A stretch of DNA of 64,000 bases, from assembly GCF_965227505.1 (NCBI RefSeq), contig NZ_OZ245757.1, positions 4,340,001-4,404,000 on the forward strand. Reading direction: 5' to 3'. This document shows positions 51,233 through 59,430 of the stretch, piece after piece. The position numbers and the translations under genes were made by a program. The notes under the pieces are model-generated. The model was not told where the DNA came from, did not search any database, and saw nothing but the letters and a program-made list of their open reading frames with translations. Position 1 is the first letter of the stretch, and the number at the start of each line of letters is the position of its first letter. Source of the stretch: Pelagibius sp965227505 (lineage in GTDB: Bacteria; Pseudomonadota; Alphaproteobacteria; Kiloniellales; Kiloniellaceae).

Positions 51233-51577
51233 CTAGGGGGTCTTCGTGCCGTCGTCTTCGTTCTGGCTCCCCAGCCTTTCGCGCAGTTGCTCCTGCACGT
51301 CCTCGGGCAGGTCGAGGATGGCGTCGTTGAGGTCCGACAGGGCGCGGCGCAGACTGTAGATCTGGTCGAGCAGCCTCAGCACGACGGGGATGGCGTCGTC
51401 GTTGACGCCCATGTCGCTGCGCAACTCGGCGATCAGCCGCACCCGCGCCACATCGGCCTCGTCGAAGTGGTAGGTCTCCTGGCTGCGCACCGGCAGGACC
51501 CAGTGCTGCTCGATCCAGGCGTGCAGCTCGCTGGCGCCGATGTTCAGTTCAACCAAGACCTCTTCGAATTCCACCAC
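51233..51577 (-). CDS. cbpM: CbpM-type chaperone modulator
   Basis: A 114-aa MerR-like helical protein matching CbpM: ELHAWIEQHWVLPVRSQETY at about 18-38, DEADVARVRLIAELRSDMGV, and IPVVLRLLDQIYSLRRAL. CbpM binds the J-domain of CbpA and inhibits its action with DnaK. It starts 116 bases after the stop of the cbpA-like gene on the same strand, with a 15-bp tandem repeat in the gap. Confidence 0.88.
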   Translation of the reverse strand: MVEFEEVLVELNIGASELHAWIEQHWVLPVRSQETYHFDEADVARVRLIAELRSDMGVNDDAIPVVLRLLDQIYSLRRALSDLNDAILDLPEDVQEQLRERLGSQNEDDGTKTP

Positions 51578-51586
51578 TCAGGCTCC

Positions 51587-51631
51587 CCGTGTGTGCCCTG
51601 GCCGTGTGTGCCCCGACCGTCCGTGCCCTGG
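51587..51631. repeat. 15-bp tandem repeat, three copies
   Basis: Unit CCGTGTGTGCCCTGG at 51587-51601, followed by two copies with two or three changes ending at 51631. It lies just upstream of cbpM, in the cbpA-cbpM spacer. Confidence 0.85.
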
Positions 51632-51693
51632 TGTTCTTCCCGCGGCCGTATGCAGGGTTCTTGCGCCGGCCGTCCTGTTGCCTTGCCGCTGCG

Positions 51694-52602
51694 CTAGGTC
51701 ATGCCCGATTTGCGGCGCGGGTCGTAGTCATGGGTCTGGCTCCAGCTTTCCACGAAGTCGCGCAGTTCCTGGTCCGGGCGGTCGGGCAGCATGACCCGCA
51801 GCTTCACATACTGGTCGCCGACCTCGGCGCTGTCTTTGACCTGGATTCCCTTGCCCTTCAGGCGCAGCGTGGTGCCGGAGTTCGAGCCCGCCGGGATCTT
51901 CATCGAGACGTTGCCGTGAACCGTGGGCACCGTGATGGTGGCGCCCAGGAGGGCTTCCTGGAGCGTCACCGGCAGTTCCAGATGCACGCTGGCGCCTTTG
52001 CGCTCGAAAAAGGGATGCGCCTGGATCTGCACTTCGACCAGGGCGTCGCCGGCCGGGCCGCCGCCGACACCCGGCATGCCCTGGCCCTTCAGGCGCAGTG
52101 ACTGGCCGTCGTCGGTGCCGGCCGGGATCTGTACGTCCAGGGTTTTGCCGTCGGCCAGCTTGATGCGCTTTTTGGCGCCCTGGGCGGCTTCGAGAAACGA
52201 GATCGGAACGGTATAGGAGACGTTGGCGCCGGGCCGGCGCACCCGGCGGGTGCGGGCGCCGAAAAGATCGGCGAAGATGTCGTCGGCGCTGACGTTCTCT
52301 CCGAAGTCGAAGGGATTGTACTTGGCGCCGCGCTCGGTGCCGGCATGGTTGCGGTAGAAGCCGCCTTTCCAGGGTTTTTCCTGGCCGCTGGCATCGATCT
52401 CCCCGCGATCGAAGCGTTTGCGCTTCTCCGCATCGCCCAGAATGCTGTAGGCCTGCGAGATTTCCTTGAACTTCTGTTCCACCGCCTTGTTGCCCGGATT
52501 GATGTCCGGATGCAGCTCCTTGGCCAGCTTGCGGTAGGCGCGCTTCACGTCCTCCTGAGAGGCGCTGCGATCGATGTTCAGAAGCTTGTAGGGGTCCTGC
52601 AT
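51694..52602 (-). CDS. cbpA: CbpA-like DnaJ-class co-chaperone
   Basis: A 302-aa protein. The J-domain covers residues 3-70 with the HPD motif (LAKELHPDINPGNKAVEQKF), then a Gly/Phe-containing linker (about 80-125) and two C-terminal client-binding domains (VSYTVPISFLEAAQGAKKRI, GQSLRLKGQGMPGVGGGPAG, and VTLQEALLGATITVPTVHGN). No zinc-finger CxxCxGxG repeats are present, so it is CbpA-type and not DnaJ. ATG 52602 begins at MQDPYKLL. Its partner modulator cbpM is downstream. Confidence 0.9.
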   Translation of the reverse strand: MQDPYKLLNIDRSASQEDVKRAYRKLAKELHPDINPGNKAVEQKFKEISQAYSILGDAEKRKRFDRGEIDASGQEKPWKGGFYRNHAGTERGAKYNPFDFGENVSADDIFADLFGARTRRVRRPGANVSYTVPISFLEAAQGAKKRIKLADGKTLDVQIPAGTDDGQSLRLKGQGMPGVGGGPAGDALVEVQIQAHPFFERKGASVHLELPVTLQEALLGATITVPTVHGNVSMKIPAGSNSGTTLRLKGKGIQVKDSAEVGDQYVKLRVMLPDRPDQELRDFVESWSQTHDYDPRRKSGMT

Positions 52603-52690
52603 CGGCTCACACAACAGGAACGGGACGACAGGAAAAAGACCGAATCCGAGGGGGCATGGTTCAACCATACCCCCTCGTCGGGGACGACCC

Positions 52691-52743
52691 AAGAGTCTCC
52701 GTCAGGCCAAAGTCTCTGTCAGGCCAAGAGTCTCCCTTAGGCC
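52691..52743. repeat. 17-18-bp imperfect tandem repeat, three copies
   Basis: Copies AAGAGTCTCCGTCAGGCC, AAAGTCTCTGTCAGGCC and AAGAGTCTCCCTTAGGCC follow each other from 52691 to 52743, between the glycine-zipper gene and cbpA. Confidence 0.8.
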
Positions 52744-52746
52744 CGG

Positions 52747-52763
52747 GCCCCGCATTGCGGGGC
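52747..52763 (-). terminator. GC hairpin downstream of the glycine-zipper lipoprotein gene
   Basis: GCCCCGC-ATT-GCGGGGC, a perfect 7-bp stem and 3-base loop, 24 bases after the lipoprotein stop on the minus strand. No T-run follows, so it could also be a simple RNA-stabilising hairpin. Confidence 0.4.
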
Positions 52764-52786
52764 TGCCCTATGATGCAGAGGGCCGC

Positions 52787-53251
52787 TTACTGGATCTCCC
52801 AGGCGCCGTCCGGCTGGCGGCAGGCGACGCCGTAGGCCTCTTCCTGCTGGCCGCCGATGGTGACGGTCTGCTGGAACTCCCGGCAGTATGCGCCGGTGGA
52901 GGAGGTGCCCTCGCGGGTCGGTGTGACGGTGCCGCTGTTGCCGCTGTCCGGGTTGCTCCAGGCGATCTGCTCGCCGATCGGCGCCGTCGTCGCCTTGTCG
53001 TAGGCCTGCTGGGCTTTCAGACGGTCCACGTCATCCATGGTGCGGCCGATCTCGCCACCGATGAAGGCGCCGAGCAGGGCTCCGGCCGCCGTCGCGGCGA
53101 GCTGGCCCGAGCCGCTGCCGAACTGGGCGCCGAACAGGCCGCCGGCGGCGCCGCCGGCCAAGGTGCCGATGGTCTGCTTGGTGCCCGCGTTCTCACAGGC
53201 GGCAGTGGTGAGAGCGATCGCCGCGGCGGCGATGACGATTTTGAGTTTCAT
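52787..53251 (-). CDS. Glycine-zipper outer-membrane lipoprotein
   Basis: A 154-aa protein with a lipoprotein signal (MKLKIVIAAAAIALTTAAC, acylated Cys19), then a glycine-zipper segment (GTLAGGAAGGLFGAQFGSGS, AAGALLGAFIGGEIGRTMDD) at about 30-75 and a C-terminal domain with CREFQQTVTIGGQQEEAYGV and CRQPDGAWE. This is the pattern of the 17-kDa surface antigen/RT0821-type lipoproteins of alphaproteobacteria. ATG 53251 was chosen to place the signal correctly. It is divergent from pdxH. Confidence 0.88.
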   Translation of the reverse strand: MKLKIVIAAAAIALTTAACENAGTKQTIGTLAGGAAGGLFGAQFGSGSGQLAATAAGALLGAFIGGEIGRTMDDVDRLKAQQAYDKATTAPIGEQIAWSNPDSGNSGTVTPTREGTSSTGAYCREFQQTVTIGGQQEEAYGVACRQPDGAWEIQ

Positions 53252-53459
53252 TGAAATACCCTCTCTCGAAGATTGGCCCCTGTTTTTCCCGAATCCAGGG
53301 CCAGAATCCACTAAATTGAATGCGAGCAGTTATACGCCGGGTCCGCCAGGACCATCCCCCTGGAGGCATCCGCGGTCATCACGGCAGTTTTTCAAGCTTT
53401 TTCTAGGCTATACCGCCGCTATATGCTGCAAATATGGCAATTATCAGGCAAAGACCCGC

Positions 53460-54068
53460 ATGAGCGCAGCGACCCAGATCCGCAGTAACGCACCGGCCGA
53501 TCCGTTGGAGATCTTCGGCGCCTGGCTGAGCGAGGCCGAGGAGTCCGAACCCAACGATCCCAACGCCCTGTCGCTCTCTACCGTGGGTGAAGACGGCATG
53601 CCGTCTTCGCGCATGGTGCTTCTGAAGGGCTATGACGCGCGCGGCTTCGTGTTCTACACGAACTACGAGAGCCGCAAGGGCCAGCAGCTTCTGGCCCAGC
53701 CTAAGGCGGCCATGCTGTTCCACTGGAAAAGCCTGCGCCGCCAGGTGCGCATCGAGGGCGAGGTGGAACAGGTGAGCGACGAGGAGGCCGATGCCTACTT
53801 CGCGTCGCGGCCCAAGCAGAGCCAGATCGGCGCCTGGGCCAGCACCCAGTCCCGGCCCCTGGAGGGGCGCTTCGAGCTGGAAAAGCGGGTCGCGCTTTTC
53901 GGGGCCAAGTATGCGGTCGGCAGCGTGCCGCGCCCGCCGCATTGGTCCGGCTTTCGCGTCGTGCCCCGACTGATCGAGTTCTGGCAGGACGGCGCCTTTC
54001 GCCTGCACGACCGGCTGGTCTACGAGCGCGACGGCGACGGCTGGGCGACGGAACGCCTGTTCCCATGA
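53460..54068 (+). CDS. pdxH: Pyridoxamine 5'-phosphate oxidase
   Basis: A 202-aa FMN enzyme that oxidises PNP/PMP to pyridoxal 5'-phosphate. Family motifs are present: PNALSLSTVGEDGMPSSRMV, LLKGYDARGFVFYTNYESRK, then KQSQIGAWASTQS, VPRPPHWSGFRVVP and FWQDGAFRLHDRLVYERDG. ATG 53460 fits the normal N-terminus. Three minus-strand PLP enzymes elsewhere in the window (threonine aldolase, hemA, aminotransferase) would use its product, though they are not in one operon. Confidence 0.95.
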   Translation: MSAATQIRSNAPADPLEIFGAWLSEAEESEPNDPNALSLSTVGEDGMPSSRMVLLKGYDARGFVFYTNYESRKGQQLLAQPKAAMLFHWKSLRRQVRIEGEVEQVSDEEADAYFASRPKQSQIGAWASTQSRPLEGRFELEKRVALFGAKYAVGSVPRPPHWSGFRVVPRLIEFWQDGAFRLHDRLVYERDGDGWATERLFP

Positions 54069-54120
54069 GCGCGTATCCCACGAGCCCCAAGTGGCTGACG
54101 AGTTCCGCGAGCGGACGACG

Positions 54121-55059
54121 ATGAACGCAGGGCCCAGCCCACAGCCCGCCCAACAGAGGCTTACCGGCCCGGAAGCGGGGCGGCTGCTGCGCCTTGCCAC
54201 GACGGCCTCGGTGGCAACGGCCAGCGTCCTGATCGTGGTGAAGTTCGGCGCCTTCGTGCTGACCGACTCGGTGAGCATTCTGTCGACGCTGATCGACTCG
54301 CTGCTCGATGCCGCTGCCTCTGTCGTCAACCTGCTCGCCGTGCGCCATGCCCTGGTTCCGGCCGACCGCGAGCACCGCTTCGGCCACGGCAAGGCCGAGC
54401 CGTTGGCGGCCCTGGGCCAGGCGGCCTTCATCACCGGCTCGGCGATTTTTCTGATCATCGAGGCCAGCCACCGCTTTTTCACGCCGCGGCCGCTCGAAAA
54501 CGGCGAAATCGGGATTGCGGTGATGGTGTTCTCGATCGTGGCGACCCTGGGATTGGTCAGCTTCCAGCGCTACGTCATCCGGCGCACAGGCTCGCTGGCC
54601 ATTCAGGCCGATTCCCTGCACTACGTCGGCGACATTCTGGTGAACGGCGCCGTCATCGTGGCGCTGCTCGTCACCGCCCAGCTCGGATGGCTCTATGCCG
54701 ATCCCCTCTTCGGCCTCGCCATTGCGGCCTATATTCTCTACACCGCCTGGCAGATCGCCAGCGGCGCGTTGGACATGCTGATGGACCGCGAACTGCCGGA
54801 CGAGGACCGCAGGCGGATCCGCGACGTGGCCCTGGCCCATCCCGCCGTGGTCGGGCTGCACGACCTGCGCACCCGCGCATCCGGACCGCAGGTTTTCATT
54901 CAGGCACACATCGAAATGGACGGCGGCCTCAGCCTGATCGATGCCCACACCATCGCCGATCAGGTGGAGGAGGCGCTTTCGGAGGCTTTTCCGGGGGCCG
55001 AGATCATCCTTCATCAGGACCCCCACGGCATCAAGGAAGAGCGCGCGCACTTCGGCTGA
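54121..55059 (+). CDS. Cation diffusion facilitator (FieF/ZitB-like)
   Basis: A 312-aa CDF transporter with six membrane helices and a cytoplasmic C-terminal domain. The transport site is visible as DSLLD in TM2 (TLIDSLLDAAASVVNLLAVR) and HxxxD in TM5 (ADSLHYVGDILVN), the FieF-type DD-HD arrangement for Zn/Fe/Cd. The loop EHRFGHGKAEPLAALGQ is diagnostic. ATG 54121 is preferred over GTG 54091, which overlaps pdxH more closely. It starts 53 bases after pdxH. Confidence 0.92.
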   Translation: MNAGPSPQPAQQRLTGPEAGRLLRLATTASVATASVLIVVKFGAFVLTDSVSILSTLIDSLLDAAASVVNLLAVRHALVPADREHRFGHGKAEPLAALGQAAFITGSAIFLIIEASHRFFTPRPLENGEIGIAVMVFSIVATLGLVSFQRYVIRRTGSLAIQADSLHYVGDILVNGAVIVALLVTAQLGWLYADPLFGLAIAAYILYTAWQIASGALDMLMDRELPDEDRRRIRDVALAHPAVVGLHDLRTRASGPQVFIQAHIEMDGGLSLIDAHTIADQVEEALSEAFPGAEIILHQDPHGIKEERAHFG

Positions 55060-55208
55060 ACGGCGCGGATTTCCTGGCCGTAGTGGCCAGATCCGGCGCT
55101 TGACCCAAGTCAATGCCGGGAGACCGGCCAGCACCTTCAATGAACCGGACGGAGAAAGTCCCGGGGCGAGTCCCGGGACCCGGGTTTACTGGCTAGAGGA
55201 AGATACAC

Positions 55209-56075
55209 ATGGGTTGGGCCACTGTTCTTGCAGTCACTGATGGCGGTTCGGGTTGCGAAGCTGCGATGACCGCCGCAATCGATCTTGGCCGGCGGTTCGG
55301 CGCGAGGGTCGATTTCCTGCACGTCGAGAACGATGCGCGCGACCTGGTCCCCTACGTCGGCGAGGGTATGTCCGCCACTGCGATGGAACAGATCATGGCC
55401 TCCGTCGACGCCCGCAACGCGGCGCAGCGCGAGGCGGTCGACAAGAGCTACAAGCGTCATTGCAGCGGCGCAGGCGTGCCGGAGATCGCACCGGGCCTGA
55501 CATCGGAGCCCGGGGAGTTTGCGGTCTGCATGAATCGCGTCACCGGGCGGGAGGCTGAATTGGTCGAGCGCCTGGGCCGCTTGAGCGACGTCATCGTTCT
55601 GCCGCGCCCCGGGGCGGTCGAGGGTGACGGCGAGGCCACCCTGGATGCAGCGCTGTTCGGCAGCGGCCGGCCCGTGGTGATCGCCCCGGAGACCGCCGGC
55701 CAGAGTTTCGGGAGCCGTATTGCCGTCGCCTGGGACGGCTCGCGCGAAGGCGCCGCCGCCGTCACCGCGGCGATGCCGTTGCTGCAGGCGGCGGAAGAGG
55801 TTGTCATCATCACGGCGCGCGAAAGCGGTGACGAGGTCGAACCCAGCGAACTGGCCCGCTTCCTGGCCGGCCACGGGGTCACGGCGAAGACCTGGGCCTA
55901 CACACCGGGGTCGGAGAGCATCGCCGACGGCCTTCTGGAACAGGCCGACCATGCCCGTGCCGACATGCTGGTCATGGGCGCCTATGGCCACAGCCGGCTG
56001 CGCGAGCGCATCCTCGGCGGCGCGACCCAGGGCGTGCTGGAGCGGGCCAAGGTTCCGATCCTGATGATGCACTAG
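55209..56075 (+). CDS. Universal stress protein, tandem two-domain
   Basis: A 288-aa protein with two USP folds. The C-terminal half carries the ATP-binding pattern VMGAYGHSRLRERILGGATQ (GxxGH-x-R then GGxT), with VPILMMH at the end, while the N-terminal half starts VLAVTDGGSGCEAAMTAAID but lacks a full nucleotide motif. AGAGGAAG seven bases upstream supports ATG 55209. The last codons lie inside a 17-bp tandem repeat (56063-56113) that duplicates the stop. Its partner and stress are not indicated. Confidence 0.88.
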   Translation: MGWATVLAVTDGGSGCEAAMTAAIDLGRRFGARVDFLHVENDARDLVPYVGEGMSATAMEQIMASVDARNAAQREAVDKSYKRHCSGAGVPEIAPGLTSEPGEFAVCMNRVTGREAELVERLGRLSDVIVLPRPGAVEGDGEATLDAALFGSGRPVVIAPETAGQSFGSRIAVAWDGSREGAAAVTAAMPLLQAAEEVVIITARESGDEVEPSELARFLAGHGVTAKTWAYTPGSESIADGLLEQADHARADMLVMGAYGHSRLRERILGGATQGVLERAKVPILMMH

Positions 56076-56113
56076 TCCTGATGACGCACTAGTCCCGATT
56101 ACGCACTGGTCCG
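56063..56113. repeat. 17-bp tandem repeat, three copies, duplicating a stop codon
   Basis: GATGATGCACTAGTCCT (56063-56079), GATGACGCACTAGTCCC (56080-56096) and GATTACGCACTGGTCCG (56097-56113). The first contains the TAG stop of the universal stress gene (56073-56075), and the second contains a copied TAG. Confidence 0.9.
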
Positions 56114-56191
56114 GGGGGGCGCCCTCACCAAGGTGGCTTTGCTGCCGCACAGGCTGTGGCGGCAGCTGCCCTCCCGAACGGAGGAAAGGCG

Positions 56192-56467
56192 ATGCTGACA
56201 ATCGAAGACTGTATTGCCCTCTCGGGGCTGAACGAGGCCGAGATCGAAGCGATCTCCGAGCACGAACACATTCCTGAGATTGTTGCGGTGGAGTACGGCA
56301 ACTACCTGATGCATTCGCCGGACGGCGTGCCCATGCTGAAGCGCATCATCCTGGATGACATCGCCGCCGCAGAGCAGCGCAACGATTTGAAGCATGCCCT
56401 GCATTTGAGGCTCGTCCTGCGCCACTTCATACGGACGCACCGCGATTTGCACAAGGTGGCGAATTGA
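56192..56467 (+). CDS. Small conserved-looking protein, function unknown
   Basis: A 91-aa helical protein with no signal or membrane segment: LTIEDCIALSGLNEAEIEAI, then SEHEHIPEIVAVEYGNYLM and DLKHALHLRLVLRHFIRTHR. An AGGAAAGG site supports ATG 56192. Many His residues (about 10%) could bind metal, but no defined motif is visible. I do not recognise the family. It lies downstream of the universal stress gene on the same strand. Confidence 0.65.
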   Translation: MLTIEDCIALSGLNEAEIEAISEHEHIPEIVAVEYGNYLMHSPDGVPMLKRIILDDIAAAEQRNDLKHALHLRLVLRHFIRTHRDLHKVAN

Positions 56468-56525
56468 GCCAAGCTTCCAGCACGAACGTAAATCAGAAAG
56501 CTCAGACCAGGTGTCGGGAGGACGT

Positions 56526-56891
56526 ATGAGCCTGAAGACCATCCGCCTCGAACTCGCCAGAGACCATGACTTCCCCAACGGCTCGGCGGACCGCGGCTAC
56601 GAACTGCGCGCGCCGCTGACGGCGGAGGGGCACATCGATGCGGAGGCCTGGCGCCAGAACCGCGCGGCCTGCCGGGTGAAACGCTTCTGGCCCGGAGAGG
56701 ACGACGAGAGCGGCCACCTGCGCCACACCCGCGGTGGACAGTGGGCCTTTCACTACGACATCGACGGCGACCCCGACGACGACGAAGTCGGCTTCAAGTT
56801 CGAGTCCCATGTCTTCAATGAGGGTGAGTACGTCTCGATCCGCGAGCACGACGGCTCCTTGCGGACCTTCCGGGTGGCGTCTGTACGCTGA
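56526..56891 (+). CDS. Small acidic protein, function unknown
   Basis: A 121-aa soluble protein with basic (RQNRAACRVKRFWPGE) and very acidic stretches (YDIDGDPDDDEVGFKFESHV), plus a terminal beta-rich part (YVSIREHDGSLRTFRVASVR). GGGAGG precedes ATG 56526. No known domain is evident. The stop TGA (56889-56891) lies in a 15-bp tandem duplication. Confidence 0.7.
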   Translation: MSLKTIRLELARDHDFPNGSADRGYELRAPLTAEGHIDAEAWRQNRAACRVKRFWPGEDDESGHLRHTRGGQWAFHYDIDGDPDDDEVGFKFESHVFNEGEYVSIREHDGSLRTFRVASVR

Positions 56892-56914
56892 CCACCCAAA
56901 CGCTGACCGCCCAG
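56885..56914. repeat. 15-bp tandem duplication including a stop codon
   Basis: ACGCTGACCACCCAA (56885-56899) is repeated at 56900-56914 with two differences. The first copy contains the TGA stop of the preceding gene. Confidence 0.85.
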
Positions 56915-57011
56915 ACGCAGGTTGGCCGAAGGCAGGCGGCAGCCTGATGACCGGAAAATGAAACTGCACTGAATCGCGTTTTCTGCGCTGGCAAGGCACG
57001 GCGGGCGGTAT

Positions 57012-57884
57012 ATGATCGCGGTCATGAGCGAGGCATCCCCCCCAGCCGACGGTCCAGCCAACGGTTCCGCCAATTGCCCGGCCGGTGCCCGGCAGCGCCC
57101 TGAGGAGCCTTCCTCCGAGCAAGCCCGGGAACAGGCCCGGGACCGAGCCCAGGACCGCCGGCGTGTTGTTCTGACCGGCGCCAGCCGCGGGATCGGCCAT
57201 GCCACGGTCAAACGCTTCAGCGATGAAGGATGGGAGGTCATCACCTGTTCGCGTGATGCGGTGCCGGAGCACTGTCTGCGCGATCCCAACTGGACGCATC
57301 ACATCACTGCAGACCTTGCTGACCGCAGTGCCGTCGACAGCTTTGTCGAGGAAGCGCTGGCCCTTGTGGGAGAGGGCGCGGTCCACGCCCTGGTGAACAA
57401 CGCGGCGGTCTCGCCGAAGACCGAGTTCAAGGAGCGCCTCGGCTGCCTCAACGGCGATCTCGACCACTGGCGGGAGGTCTTCGAACTGAACTTCTTCGCC
57501 CCCCTGGCACTGGGCCGCGGCTTTGCCGCGCCGCTGCGCCGCGGGCAGGGGGCGATCGTCAACATCACCTCCATCGCCGGCCACGGCGTGCATCCCTTTG
57601 CCGGTTCGGCTTATTCCACTTCCAAGGCGGCGCTCTCCGCCTTGACGCGGGAGATGGCGGTGGAGTTCGCCGAGCTGAACGTGCGCGTCAACGCCGTTGC
57701 CCCTGGCGAGATCGAGACGGCGATGATCGGGGAAGAATACGAAGCGCTGATTCCGCGCATACCGCTGCACCGCATGGGCCGGCCCGAGGAGGTGGCGGCC
57801 ACGGTGTTCCGCCTCTGCACCGAGGACTTCGGCTATGTCACCGGCACCGAGATCTTCGTGACCGGCGGCCAGCACCTCTACTGA
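57012..57884 (+). CDS. Short-chain dehydrogenase/reductase
   Basis: A 290-aa SDR. After a disordered 50-residue N-terminus (many Arg/Gln pairs), the cofactor loop is VVLTGASRGIGHATVKRF (TGxxxGxG), NNAA appears in LVNNAAVSP, and the catalytic Ser-Tyr-Lys are in ITSIAGHGV and YSTSKAALSALTREM. The C-terminus FGYVTGTEIFVTGGQHLY is typical of classical SDRs. The substrate is unknown. The long N-terminus may mean a later start than ATG 57012. Confidence 0.88.
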   Translation: MIAVMSEASPPADGPANGSANCPAGARQRPEEPSSEQAREQARDRAQDRRRVVLTGASRGIGHATVKRFSDEGWEVITCSRDAVPEHCLRDPNWTHHITADLADRSAVDSFVEEALALVGEGAVHALVNNAAVSPKTEFKERLGCLNGDLDHWREVFELNFFAPLALGRGFAAPLRRGQGAIVNITSIAGHGVHPFAGSAYSTSKAALSALTREMAVEFAELNVRVNAVAPGEIETAMIGEEYEALIPRIPLHRMGRPEEVAATVFRLCTEDFGYVTGTEIFVTGGQHLY

Positions 57885-57928
57885 CCGCCGCTCCAGGCCT
57901 TTTCTGAGGCAGGTTGCAGCGCCACGGC

Positions 57929-58903
57929 ATGAACCCGCTCTATCCGGAGATCGAACCCTACGCCGAGGGCATGCTGGCGGTCGGCGATGGCAACAGCCTT
58001 TACTGGGAGATCAGCGGCAACCCCCGGGGGCGGCCTGTCGTGGCGCTGCACGGCGGCCCGGGCTCCGGCAGTTCACCCCGGGTCCGGCGCTTCTTCGATC
58101 CAGGCGCCTATCGCATCATTCTCTTCGACCAACGCGGCTGCGGGCGCAGCCGGCCCCATGCCAGCACGCCGGGGGTCGATCTCTCGGTCAATACGACGGC
58201 TCATCTCATCGGGGACATGGAACGGCTGCGCCGTCATCTCGGCGTGGAGCGTTGGCTGCTGTTCGGTCACTCCTGGGGGACGACGCTGGCCCTGGCCTAC
58301 GCCCAGGCTGAGCGGGCGCGGGTCCTTGGCCTGGTGCTTGTCGGCGTCACCACCACCCGACGGTCGGAGATCGACTGGCTGTACCGCGGGCTTGCCCGCT
58401 TTTTCCCGGAGGACTGGGACCGCTTTCGCGCCGGGATTCCCGAGGATGCGCGCGACGGCGATCTGATCGCGGCCTACCACCGCCTGGTGAACGACCGCGA
58501 TCCTGCCATCTGCGCCAAGGCGGCGCGCGACTGGCACGACTGGGAAGCGGCCTCTATGAAGGTCGATCCAGCGGCGAGGCCGCCGGCCCGTTGGTCCGAT
58601 CCCGCCTACATTCTGGCGCGCACCCGCATCATCACGCACTACTTTCACAACAACGCCTGGCTGGCGGAGGGAGCCTTGTTGAGAGGGGCGGCGCAGCTGG
58701 CAGGGATTCCCGGCGTCCTGGTGCAGGGCCGTCTCGACCTGGAGGCGCCGCCGGTGACCGCCTGGGAGCTGTCACGGGCCTGGCCCGATGCAGAACTGCG
58801 AATGGTCGCAAGCGCTGGCCACTCGCACGGCGATCCCGGCCTTGCTGAGACCATCATCGGCGTGACCGACCGCTTTGCCGGGGAAATCCCGGCACAAGAC
58901 TGA
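57929..58903 (+). CDS. pip: Proline iminopeptidase (prolyl aminopeptidase)
   Basis: A 324-aa alpha/beta hydrolase of peptidase family S33 that removes N-terminal proline. The oxyanion region is ALHGGPGSGSSP, the nucleophile elbow LLFGHSWGTTLALAYAQ contains the catalytic Ser, FDQRGCGRSRPHA is the family hallmark, and the acid and His are in QGRLDLEAP and SAGHSHGDPGL. ATG 57929 was preferred over TTG 57914. It starts 44 bases after the SDR stop. Confidence 0.93.
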   Translation: MNPLYPEIEPYAEGMLAVGDGNSLYWEISGNPRGRPVVALHGGPGSGSSPRVRRFFDPGAYRIILFDQRGCGRSRPHASTPGVDLSVNTTAHLIGDMERLRRHLGVERWLLFGHSWGTTLALAYAQAERARVLGLVLVGVTTTRRSEIDWLYRGLARFFPEDWDRFRAGIPEDARDGDLIAAYHRLVNDRDPAICAKAARDWHDWEAASMKVDPAARPPARWSDPAYILARTRIITHYFHNNAWLAEGALLRGAAQLAGIPGVLVQGRLDLEAPPVTAWELSRAWPDAELRMVASAGHSHGDPGLAETIIGVTDRFAGEIPAQD

Positions 58904-58976
58904 TGTCCGTTTTACCCCTGGCTTGGCTTGGCTATGCTGCTTGGCGGACAACGTGCGACCAGTATTGGACAGTGAC

Positions 58977-59408
58977 ATGGAGTGGACCGGAGGATGTCTT
59001 TGCGGGGCCGTCCGCTACCGGGCGACGGCCGATCCGATCCGTGCGGTGCATTGCCACTGCACGATGTGCAGGCGTGCGTCCGGCGCGGCCTTTCTGACTC
59101 ATGTGCATTTTCCCATCGCCGCCTTTGAGTGGATCGAAGGCGAGCCCACGCGCTACCGTTCCTCCTCTGAGGCCGAGCGCGGCTTCTGTGCGCACTGCGG
59201 CAGCACGCTGACCATGCATGAGGCGGTTCTCGACGACCGCGTGCAGGTGTCTCTTGGAAGCCTCGACCGGCAGGAGGACATTCGTCCCGACGATCATGTC
59301 TGGACTCTGCGCCAGCTACCCTGGGTACGGCTGGACGACGGCTTGCCGCGCTTTGAAAAGATAAGCTCCGCAGTTGCCTCGCGCGCCTTGGACGCCGACG
59401 GCTCCTGA
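58977..59408 (+). CDS. GFA-family zinc protein
   Basis: A 143-aa member of the glutathione-dependent formaldehyde-activating/CENP-V-like (GFA) family. Zinc cysteines are visible: GGCLCGAVRYRA, HCHCTMCRRASG and GFCAHCGSTL. Family members bind glutathione adducts or zinc, but few activities are proven. ATG 58977 was chosen at MEWTGGCLCG. It follows pip by 73 bases. Confidence 0.88.
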   Translation: MEWTGGCLCGAVRYRATADPIRAVHCHCTMCRRASGAAFLTHVHFPIAAFEWIEGEPTRYRSSSEAERGFCAHCGSTLTMHEAVLDDRVQVSLGSLDRQEDIRPDDHVWTLRQLPWVRLDDGLPRFEKISSAVASRALDADGS

Positions 59409-59430
59409 GAACGAGCGGAATGAAGACGCT

